From contig NZ_SPDV01000003.1 in the NCBI RefSeq assembly GCF_004564275.1, positions 1-64,000 of the forward strand: a DNA stretch of 64,000 nucleotides, written 5' to 3'. A program made the position numbers and the translations under genes. Below are positions 27,659-34,062 of this stretch, one piece after another; the stretch's first letter is position 1; every line of letters begins with the position of its first letter. Below the pieces are notes generated by a model. That model worked only from the letters and a program-made list of their open reading frames with translations. It had not been told where the DNA came from and searched no databases. This DNA comes from Sphingomonas parva (ex Maeng et al. 2020) (GTDB lineage: Bacteria; Pseudomonadota; Alphaproteobacteria; Sphingomonadales; Sphingomonadaceae).

Positions 27659-28052
27659 TCAGCGCGCTCCCGCCGAGCCCCGGTAGTTGAACGTGAAGGC
27701 GGGGCAGGATGTAGCCGGCGTCCATTTGCTCGATCTGGAGCCCGCCGGCGGTGATTGGCGCGGGCAGGTCCCGGTTGAGGCGGCACCCGCCCGCAACGCG
27801 CTTCCAGGTCGGCGCGATGCCGTCCTGCCAGCCCTGCACTGCAGCCGATGCCTTCGCTGCATCGGCTCCGAGGGCTCGAGCCCCCACAGATCCACAAGCT
27901 CACGATCGTAGTATCGGAAGTGCCCGAACCCGCCCCCACCAGCACAAGGCGCGGGCGTGCGGTACGAGCATGGCTCTTTGACGGCCGATCACCGCCATCT
28001 CGAACGCGCAGTCGAGCAGGCGTGGAAGCACGGAGCGCTCGTAGATGCGCAT
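27659..28052 (-). pseudogene. Decayed class I SAM-dependent methyltransferase gene
   Basis: Minus-strand remains of a UbiE-type methyltransferase split over three frames. The start MRIYERSVLPRLLD (from 28052) runs to a stop after about 50 codons. A second frame gives FRYYDRELVDLWGLEPSEP, matching the family's end-of-motif-I region. A third gives WKRVAGGCRLNRDLP and IEQMDAGYILP, and the tail TFNYRGSAGAR returns to the previous frame. Between WGLEP and WKRVAGG only about 15 codons remain where intact family members have roughly 100, so there is a large internal deletion as well as frameshifts. Intact homologues often accompany SQR and ArsR genes. It is not expected to be functional. Confidence 0.7.
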
Positions 28053-28132
28053 GCGTGCTCCAGGCGGATCGCTGCCGGGCGGCAACGCCGCACGACCACC
28101 GTCATTTTCCACCTTGATACCAGCGCAGATCC

Positions 28133-28157
28133 TTCATATCTACGAACGTATGAATAT
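28133..28157. promoter_or_regulatory. BigR-type operator copy 3, overlapping the repressor start
   Basis: Contains the inverted repeat TTCATA-N10-TATGAA (28133-28154) and the same ATAT-N14-ATAT frame (28136-28157) as copies 1 and 2. It overlaps the ATG (28150) of the ArsR-family gene, so the repressor would control its own operon, as reported for BigR and related regulators. Confidence 0.65.
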
Positions 28158-28542
28158 AGAAGAGATGATGCACGCGGTGGAGCAGGCAACGGAGCTGCTC
28201 AAGTCGCTCGCCAGTCGGAACCGGCTCCTCCTTCTGTGCCACCTGGTGGAGGGGGAACGGTCCGTCGGTGAGCTCGCGCGCCTGATCGACGCGAGGGAGA
28301 CGGCCGTTTCCCAACAGCTAGCGCTTCTGCGGAAGGACGGCCTCGTCCGCACTCGGCGCAATGGTCAGACGATCTACTACAGCCTTGCAAGCGCGGAGGC
28401 GGCGAAGGTCATAGAGACTCTTCATGGCATCTACTGCGGCCCCCTCGATGAAGCCGCCGCCGTCGCTGGAGCCGCAGTGTCCGGCGAGGCGGAGGAGCAG
28501 GGCGGCGCCGGCGACGCGGATCGCGAGGACGACGGCCGATGA
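28150..28542 (+). CDS. bigR: BigR/SqrR-type ArsR-family persulfide-sensing repressor
   Basis: A 130-aa winged-helix ArsR protein. The core (about 10-98) carries ELLKSLASRNRLLLLCHLVEGERSV and the recognition helix ARETAVSQQLALLRKDGLV. Two cysteines, Cys30 and Cys96, occupy the positions of the redox pair in BigR, YgaV and SqrR that forms a di- or tetrasulfide with persulfide and releases DNA. Residues 100-130 are an acidic low-complexity tail not usual in the family. The first ATG (28150) lies inside operator copy 3; ATGs at 28165 and 28168 are alternatives. It overlaps the DUF302 gene by 4 nt. Confidence 0.88.
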   Translation: MNIEEMMHAVEQATELLKSLASRNRLLLLCHLVEGERSVGELARLIDARETAVSQQLALLRKDGLVRTRRNGQTIYYSLASAEAAKVIETLHGIYCGPLDEAAAVAGAAVSGEAEEQGGAGDADREDDGR

Positions 28543-28928
28543 GCTACTACATCGCAAGAACCGTCCCGCTCGATTTCGAGGCCGCTGTGTCCCGTACCGA
28601 GGAGGCGCTGAAGGGCGAGGGCTTCGGGATCATCAGCCGCATCGACATCCAGGAGGCGTTGAGATCGAAGATCGGCGCCAAGTTCCGGCCGTACACCATC
28701 CTTGGTGCATGCAATCCGACGCTGGCTCACCAGGCGCTGCAGCTTGAGGACAAGGTCGGGACCATGCTGCCGTGCAATGTCGTCGTCCAGCAGACCGTCT
28801 CCGGCGAGACCGAGGTCGCGGCCGTGGATCCGGTCGCTTCCATGACGGCAATAGACAACCCCGCGCTGAAGCAAGCCGCTGAACATGTTCGCGAGAAGCT
28901 CGAGAAAGCGATCTCCAGCCTCGCCTGA
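28539..28928 (+). CDS. DUF302 domain protein
   Basis: A 129-aa soluble protein of the DUF302 family. Recognisable blocks are EEALKGEGFGIISRIDIQEALRSK and YTILGACNPTLAHQALQ, whose Cys is common in the family, followed by PCNVVVQQ. The biochemical role is unknown, but DUF302 proteins recur with sulfide-oxidation and ArsR genes. It is coupled to bigR by an ATGA overlap and precedes the persulfide dioxygenase by 22 nt. Confidence 0.85.
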   Translation: MSYYIARTVPLDFEAAVSRTEEALKGEGFGIISRIDIQEALRSKIGAKFRPYTILGACNPTLAHQALQLEDKVGTMLPCNVVVQQTVSGETEVAAVDPVASMTAIDNPALKQAAEHVREKLEKAISSLA

Positions 28929-28950
28929 ACCCCATGGACGGGAGTTACCC

Positions 28951-29703
28951 ATGATCTTTCGCCAGCTCTTCGAGCCGGAATCCTCGACCTACACCTACCT
29001 CTTCGGCTGTCCTGACACCGGCGAGGCGGTCCTGCTGGACCCGGTGATGGAGACGGTGGAGCGGGACCTCTCCGTTCTGCAAGAGCTTGGGCTGAGGCTC
29101 AGCTACACGCTGGAGACCCACATTCATGCCGATCATGTGACCTCGGCTTGCCGCTTGCGCAGCCTCACCGGATGCAAGGTCGCGTATCCGGAGATGGATG
29201 GGCTTCCGTGCGCGGACGTCGGCGTCAGTGAGGTGAACGCGCTCTCCATCGGAGGCATCACGTTCCACCCGCTGTTCACCCCCGGCCATACCGAGAGCCA
29301 CCACAGCTACCTCCTGTCGCTTCCGGGAACCTCGCGTGTGTTCACCGGGGACGCCCTGCTCATTGACGGTTGCGGGCGCACAGACTTTCAGGGCGGCGAC
29401 GCCGCCGCGCTGTATGATTCCATCCACGAGAAGATCTTCAAGCTTCCTGGCGACACGCTTGTCTTCCCGGCGCACGACTATCAGCACCGCCATGTCAGCA
29501 CGGTCGCGCAGGAGCGGGAACGAAACCCGCGCCTGGGCGCAGGGAGAACGTTGGATGAGTTCGTCGAGATCATGGCGAACCTCAACCTTCCGTACCCGAA
29601 GCGGATCGACATAGCGGTTCCCGCGAACCGCCTATGCGGCGACTGCCCGGACGAGGAAGCCTTGATGGCGATCGAGCCGGAAGGGCCGTCGAGGCAGGGC
29701 TGA
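28951..29703 (+). CDS. ETHE1-like persulfide dioxygenase (MBL fold)
   Basis: A 250-aa MBL-fold protein close to ETHE1-type persulfide dioxygenases. Ligands: THIHADH (His57, His59, Asp61, His62), His113 (TPGHTESHHSY), Asp134 (GDALLIDGCGRTDF) and His175 (FPAHDYQH). The RTDFQGGD segment helps bind the glutathione persulfide substrate in this family. It would convert persulfide to sulfite using iron and oxygen. GGGAG lies 7 nt before the ATG. It is the third gene of the bigR operon and is distinct from the second dioxygenase-like protein at 24810-25673. Confidence 0.9.
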   Translation: MIFRQLFEPESSTYTYLFGCPDTGEAVLLDPVMETVERDLSVLQELGLRLSYTLETHIHADHVTSACRLRSLTGCKVAYPEMDGLPCADVGVSEVNALSIGGITFHPLFTPGHTESHHSYLLSLPGTSRVFTGDALLIDGCGRTDFQGGDAAALYDSIHEKIFKLPGDTLVFPAHDYQHRHVSTVAQERERNPRLGAGRTLDEFVEIMANLNLPYPKRIDIAVPANRLCGDCPDEEALMAIEPEGPSRQG

Positions 29704-29751
29704 GAGAAAGGTATCACCGCCTCTGGGGAGACTACCATTGGACCCAATATC

Positions 29752-29910
29752 GTGCCACCGTGCAGCCCGCCCGCCGCGGACCGCTATTACGGGAGCTTCT
29801 GCCTGAGCTGCTGCGCGCCTTCCGAGAGATGGTGGGTCCGCTGGGTTTTGCCGGCACAGCCGGTGATCGCGCTCCTCATCTACCTCTACCAAGGCATGAG
29901 CGGCAACTGA
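29752..29910 (+). CDS. Possible 52-aa Cys-containing membrane peptide
   Basis: A weak candidate following the dioxygenase in the same frame. A GTG start gives a peptide with GSFCLSCCAPSERWW and a C-terminal hydrophobic stretch VIALLIYLYQG. No good ribosome site precedes the GTG, though GGGGAG occurs slightly further upstream. It may be a real small membrane protein or a gene remnant. The family is not recognised. Confidence 0.25.
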   Translation: MPPCSPPAADRYYGSFCLSCCAPSERWWVRWVLPAQPVIALLIYLYQGMSGN

Positions 29911-29973
29911 GACTCACCAGGCGCTTCCAAAGGATCAGGCGGTACAGTCCCCCTCTCAGGCTGTGCTGACCTG

Positions 29974-30002
29974 GAGCGCCCCGGTCCTCGCCCGGGGCGC
30001 TC
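29974..30002. terminator. Strong hairpin ending the bigR operon
   Basis: Perfect 11-bp stem, GAGCGCCCCGG (29974-29984) with CCGGGGCGCTC (29992-30002), 7-nt loop. It lies after the bigR-DUF302-dioxygenase genes. No long T-run follows, as is usual in high-GC genomes. Confidence 0.7.
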
Positions 30003-30312
30003 ACCCCCGTCTACCGCTCTGCCCTCTCGGACCATCAATGCGGCGCGGATATTGCCCATGCGGTCTCCGACTGGAGGACGACCGCAAGGCGAGCGGAATC
30101 GCTTCTCGTTTTGCGGCTGGTCGGATCGTGTGGAGCAGCAAGGGCCGCACTCCCGCCGAGATCCTTCCGATCGTGCGGGGGCCCACGGATCTACCGGGAC
30201 ACGGGCATCGCGTTGCAGGCATCGAGCTGGCGGTCGCTGTTCCACAGCGCCTGAGCCTCCGGACTGCTGCCTGCGAAGTGCAGTTTAGACCCTCCTCACA
30301 CAGGCTCTCCCC
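30003..30312. other. Intergenic region between the bigR operon and the two-component system
   Basis: 310 bases between the hairpin and the end of the convergent histidine-kinase gene. Frames are open in places on the plus strand (for example HAVSDWRTTARRAESLLVL) but have no ribosome site or family signature, so I see no supportable gene. Confidence 0.35.
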
Positions 30313-31701
30313 TCAGACGTCCTGATGAAAGCGGACCTGCGGTCTGGGAAATTCGATCGCCGCCCTGAGCCCGCCGCCGCTCCGGTTTCGAAGGACGAGG
30401 CGAGCTCCGCTTTGCGAGAGCGTCAGGTCGACGATGGAGAGACCAAGGCCGCTTCCGACGCCCTGCTCCCGCCGGCCCCTGACGAAGCGCTGCCGGACCG
30501 TCTCCATGTCCTCTTCGGGGATGCCGGGTCCTCCGTCGTCGACGAAGATCGATACGACCTCCTTCCCATCGACAAGGCCGCACGAGACGGTTCCGCTGCG
30601 AGGGGAGTGCTGCACGGCGTTCTCCACGAGGTTCCGGAGCGCGAGCAGCAGCGATTCCTCGTTCACGAAGATCTCGGAGGCCAGCAGGGCAGCGTCGGCT
30701 TCGATGGTGACGTCCGCCTTCTCCAGGGTCAGCTGCAGCTCGGCTTCGATGATGTCGAAGGCCCTCTTCAGCGGCAGCCAGCGGGGCGCGGGCGCTTCCG
30801 CCTGGGCCTCATGCCGGGCGAGATCGAGCAGCTGTCGAACCAGTCGTGCGGCGCGGTCGACTGACGAGATGATCTGCCTCTCCGCACGAGCCCGCATATC
30901 CGGATCGTCCGCCGCGAGCGCGATTTGCGCATGCATGCGAATACCTGCGAGCGGCGTCTGGAGCTCGTGGGCGGCGCTCGCGATCAGGTGGCGCTCGGCA
31001 TCCCGGACCGCCGCGAGGCGGCCGAACAGATCATTGAGCGCATCGACCACGGGGGTTAGTTCCCGCGCAACCGGGGCGACCTGCAACGCTGTGAAATCGT
31101 CGGCTTTCCGGCGCTCCAGCGCCTCGGCGATCCGCCGCAGCGGGAGCAGTCCCTTGCCTACCCCGCTCCAGATGAGCCCCGCGAGGACGAGGATGCCCAG
31201 AACGGCCGGCAGCAGCAGCCCGGTGGTCACGTCACGAACCAGATGGTGCCGGACCGCGAGGCTGTCGCCGACCATCACCCGCACGCCGGAGGCCGGATCG
31301 TCAAGGGTGTAGACCCGCCAGAGCTGGCCGCCGACCGATCGCTCCGAGAACCCGGTGCTCCCCGTCGCGAGTGGCTGCGAGGGCGCTCCGGCAGAGCGGC
31401 CGATGAGCCGACCGTCGAGTGACCAGATCTGGCAAGACAGCTGTCGATCATAGCGTCGTGGAGGAGTCTTGAAGCCGCCCGCCGGGAGTTCGGAAGGCAC
31501 CGCCAGCTGACCTGCGGCACTCGGCGCCCCTTGGCTCTGGGCGAGCGAGCCCACCATCCGGGCCGCTTCGACGAGGCGCCGATCGAGGACGCGCTCCACT
31601 TCGCTGCTGGTGTGCACATTGGTCCAGACTGCCGCCGCTCCCCAGACCCCGACCGTCATGAGGACGAGGATCAAGAAGATGCGGAAGCCGAGTGAACCCA
31701 T
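30313..31701 (-). CDS. Sensor histidine kinase (QseC/PmrB-like)
   Basis: A 462-aa inner-membrane kinase. Helix 1 spans about 8-27, a periplasmic sensor follows (about 28-160), helix 2 spans about 160-180, then HAMP (about 183-232), the H-box ASAAHELQTPLAGIRMH with phospho-acceptor His245, and the ATPase boxes N (LRNLVENAVQHS), G1 (DDGGPGIP) and G2 (GVGSGLGLSIV). The ATG overlaps the response-regulator stop by one base (TGATG). It likely senses an envelope signal and controls the divergent thiol-disulfide operon; the signal is unknown. Confidence 0.9.
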   Translation of the reverse strand: MGSLGFRIFLILVLMTVGVWGAAAVWTNVHTSSEVERVLDRRLVEAARMVGSLAQSQGAPSAAGQLAVPSELPAGGFKTPPRRYDRQLSCQIWSLDGRLIGRSAGAPSQPLATGSTGFSERSVGGQLWRVYTLDDPASGVRVMVGDSLAVRHHLVRDVTTGLLLPAVLGILVLAGLIWSGVGKGLLPLRRIAEALERRKADDFTALQVAPVARELTPVVDALNDLFGRLAAVRDAERHLIASAAHELQTPLAGIRMHAQIALAADDPDMRARAERQIISSVDRAARLVRQLLDLARHEAQAEAPAPRWLPLKRAFDIIEAELQLTLEKADVTIEADAALLASEIFVNEESLLLALRNLVENAVQHSPRSGTVSCGLVDGKEVVSIFVDDGGPGIPEEDMETVRQRFVRGRREQGVGSGLGLSIVDLTLSQSGARLVLRNRSGGGLRAAIEFPRPQVRFHQDV

Positions 31702-32366
31702 CAGCCCGTTACCTTGTACCCGACACCTCGGATGGTCTCGATGGCCTCGCGGCCTAGCTTTGCGCGCAGGTTGTGGATGTGAACTTCGACGGCGTTGCTT
31801 CCAACCTCTTCCTGCCAGCCATAGATCCTCTCCTCGAGCTGGCTGCGCGACAGCACGAAGCCCGGGCGTTCGATCAGGGCGCGTAGGATGGCGAACTCCC
31901 GTCGGGAGACGGGGCGCAGTTCCCCGCCGACCTCCAGGGAATGGCGGTTCAGGTCCAGAACTATGTTCCTCCACTTGAGGATCGAGGCGGGCTGACCGGC
32001 TGCGCGCCTGGAAAGCGCCCGGAGACGAGCGGCGAGTTCCTCCAGGTCGAAGGGCTTCCCGAGGTAATCGTCCGCTCCGAGATTGAGGCCGTCGATCCGA
32101 TCGGACACCGAATTGCGGGCGGTCAGCAGGAGAATGGGTGTGCGGTCGCCGTCCGCCCTCCACCGCCTCAGCACCTCAAGCCCGGAGCCGTCAGGCAGGG
32201 CCACGTCGAGCACCACCAGTTCGTAGTCGATGGCCTTGAGGGCAAGCCGCGCATCCTCGGCGGAGTCGACGCCATCGACGCAGAACCCGTACAGGGGCAG
32301 CCCCACCTCCAGCCCCTCCCTGAGCACTTCGTCATCCTCGACTACAAGTATCCGCAACAGGCTCAC
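31701..32366 (-). CDS. OmpR/PmrA-type response regulator
   Basis: A 221-aa regulator. The receiver domain (1-115) has acidic residues at 10-12, phospho-acceptor Asp54 (LVVLDVALPDGSG) and Lys in GKPFDLEE. The DNA-binding winged helix (about 125-221) contains VSRREFAILRALIERPG and NAVEVHIHNLRAKLG. Its subfamily (QseB/PmrA-like) binds direct repeats of CTTAAG, two of which lie just upstream. Autoregulation and control of the divergent operon are therefore likely. Confidence 0.92.
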   Translation of the reverse strand: MSLLRILVVEDDEVLREGLEVGLPLYGFCVDGVDSAEDARLALKAIDYELVVLDVALPDGSGLEVLRRWRADGDRTPILLLTARNSVSDRIDGLNLGADDYLGKPFDLEELAARLRALSRRAAGQPASILKWRNIVLDLNRHSLEVGGELRPVSRREFAILRALIERPGFVLSRSQLEERIYGWQEEVGSNAVEVHIHNLRAKLGREAIETIRGVGYKVTG

Positions 32367-32395
32367 TCCTCGGCAGCGCCGCGTGCCGATCCCGC

Positions 32396-32412
32396 CTTAA
32401 GGCAGACTTAAG
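32396..32412. promoter_or_regulatory. PmrA-box-like direct repeat 1
   Basis: CTTAAG-N5-CTTAAG, a perfect match to the PmrA/QseB half-site arrangement YTTAAK-N5-YTTAAK. It lies 30 nt upstream of the response-regulator ATG. Confidence 0.7.
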
Positions 32413-32448
32413 CACCGTCGGCATCAGCAGTTCCGCGATCCGTCCACG

Positions 32449-32465
32449 CCTAAGTCTCCCTTAAG
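32449..32465. promoter_or_regulatory. PmrA-box-like direct repeat 2
   Basis: CCTAAG-N5-CTTAAG, one mismatch from box 1 with the same spacing, placed to control the plus-strand thiol-disulfide operon. Confidence 0.65.
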
Positions 32466-32559
32466 CTTGAGCCGCTCTGGGGCCGCGGATGGCAGAGTTT
32501 CCAATCCTTTTCCCCGGCACGTGGCGCGGCACCGGACGCGGCCCCCGGCGCGTCGGCCC

Positions 32560-33369
32560 GTGACCGGCGTCATCCAGTTCGGTCCGCTCGCGCTCGCGAC
32601 CGATCGCATCCTCGCCGTCGCAGCGATCTGGGCGTTCGCGGCGCTCGTGCCATGGCTCCTTGGAGCGAACGAGGAGCGCCGCAACGCCATCACCTGGCTT
32701 TCCCTGGGAGTGGGAATCCTTGCTGCAAGGATCGGCTATGTCGCGTCGCACTGGAGCGCCTTCGCGGCGGAGCCTGCGACGATGCTTTATGTGTGGCAGG
32801 GCGGCTTCTCTGCCATCGCAGGCATAGCGGCCGCCGTCGTAGTGCTGGCGGTTGCGCTCAGGACCGTCAGACCCAGGGCGAGGGCGCTTGCGGCCACAGC
32901 TGCCGTTGCCGGAATGTGGTTCGCCACCACCATCGCAGTTGCCGCCGGGGACCCACCGCTCCTGCCGCAGGGTCTCTCCACTCGACAGATGGACGGACGC
33001 ACGGTTGCGCTGGATGACCTGCGCGGCAGACCTTTCGTCCTCAATCTCTGGGCGACCTGGTGTCCTCCCTGTCAGCGCGAGATGCCGATGCTGGCTTCGG
33101 TCGCCAGGAGCAGGCCCAATCCGCCGATCCTCTTCGTCAACCAGGGGGCGGACGCCGCCACCGTCGCGCGCGTCCTCCAGGAGAACGACCTCCGGTTGCC
33201 TGCGTCACTCCTCGACCGGAGCGGAAGCTTCGGACGCGCTCTTGGAGGGGGGGCTCTCCCGGCCACCATCTTCGTCGATGCCGCCGGCCGGATCCGGCTC
33301 TCCCACTTCGGCGAGATATCCAGAGCGGGCCTCGAGGAGGGCCTCGACCAAATTTCCACGAAGGACTGA
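32560..33369 (+). CDS. TlpA-like membrane thiol-disulfide oxidoreductase
   Basis: A 269-aa protein. Residues 1-125 hold about four hydrophobic segments resembling an Lgt-like membrane domain. Residues 130-269 are a periplasmic thioredoxin-fold domain of the TlpA/ResA type with active site WCPPC (Cys168, Cys171) in LNLWATWCPPCQREMP and the cis-Pro region ALPATIFVDAAGRI. The start is uncertain: GTG 32560 gives a normal N-terminus and lies downstream of the PmrA-like box. A TTG at 32467 abuts that box, so it is unlikely. It is the first gene of a Scs-like operon and would correspond to ScsD. Confidence 0.82.
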   Translation: MTGVIQFGPLALATDRILAVAAIWAFAALVPWLLGANEERRNAITWLSLGVGILAARIGYVASHWSAFAAEPATMLYVWQGGFSAIAGIAAAVVVLAVALRTVRPRARALAATAAVAGMWFATTIAVAAGDPPLLPQGLSTRQMDGRTVALDDLRGRPFVLNLWATWCPPCQREMPMLASVARSRPNPPILFVNQGADAATVARVLQENDLRLPASLLDRSGSFGRALGGGALPATIFVDAAGRIRLSHFGEISRAGLEEGLDQISTKD

Positions 33370-33374
33370 AAACG

Positions 33375-34046
33375 ATGAAGAAGCTTCTTATCGCCGCCGC
33401 ACTCTTGTCCACCGTGGGCGGGGGAGCCCTGCTCCTCAACGCGGGCCCCTCCGGGGCGCAGACGGCGGAGCCTCCGCTCACGCGAGACGCCGTCACGAGT
33501 GATGTGCTCGCGCCCACCCGTTCCCCGAAGGACCAGAACATCACGATCGTCGTCTTCCAGGACTACCAGTGCCCGGTCTGTCGCAAGGTTCATCCCGACA
33601 TCGAACGCCTCCTGGCCTCGGACAAGCGGATCCGCGTGGTCTACCGCGACTGGCCGATCTTCGGCGGGGCCTCGATCGAAGCGGCGAAGGCGGCGATCGC
33701 GAGCAACTACCAGGGCAGGCATGCCGCGTTCAACGACGCCCTGATGCGGATGCCCGGGCGGCTCTCCTCGGAGACGATACGAGCTGCTGCAGCCAAGGCG
33801 GGGGTGGACTGGGCGCGGCTCCAGTCGGACCTCGACAAGCACAAGGGGGAGATCGACGCGCTGATCAGCCGAAACAATCGGATGGCTCCTGCCATCGGCC
33901 TCCAGGGCACCCCGGCGTTCATCATCGGCTCCTACCTGATCCCGGGCGGCATGGATCTCGCGAACCTGAAGGAGACGGTCAAGATGGCTCGCGAGAACCC
34001 CGGCGAGCCCGAGATGCCCGAGGCCGCCGAGGCGAGCGGCATGTGA
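33375..34046 (+). CDS. DsbA-family periplasmic thiol oxidoreductase/isomerase
   Basis: A 223-aa protein with a signal peptide (about 1-29, ending GPSGAQT) and a DsbA/DsbG-type thioredoxin fold with an inserted helical domain. The active site is CPVC (Cys66, Cys69) in VVFQDYQCPVCRKVHP, and the cis-Pro loop is GLQGTPAFIIG. Gene order TlpA-DsbA-DsbD resembles the copper-related scs locus of enterobacteria and Caulobacter, where this member is ScsC. It begins 5 nt after the previous stop and probably receives electrons from the DsbD-like protein that follows. Confidence 0.87.
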   Translation: MKKLLIAAALLSTVGGGALLLNAGPSGAQTAEPPLTRDAVTSDVLAPTRSPKDQNITIVVFQDYQCPVCRKVHPDIERLLASDKRIRVVYRDWPIFGGASIEAAKAAIASNYQGRHAAFNDALMRMPGRLSSETIRAAAAKAGVDWARLQSDLDKHKGEIDALISRNNRMAPAIGLQGTPAFIIGSYLIPGGMDLANLKETVKMARENPGEPEMPEAAEASGM

Positions 34047-34062
34047 TGCTGGGAGCGGGAAC

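Noticed and set aside
27576-27945. Separate minus-strand ORFs as individual genes
   Set aside because: Each holds only a fragment of one methyltransferase; annotated together as a pseudogene.
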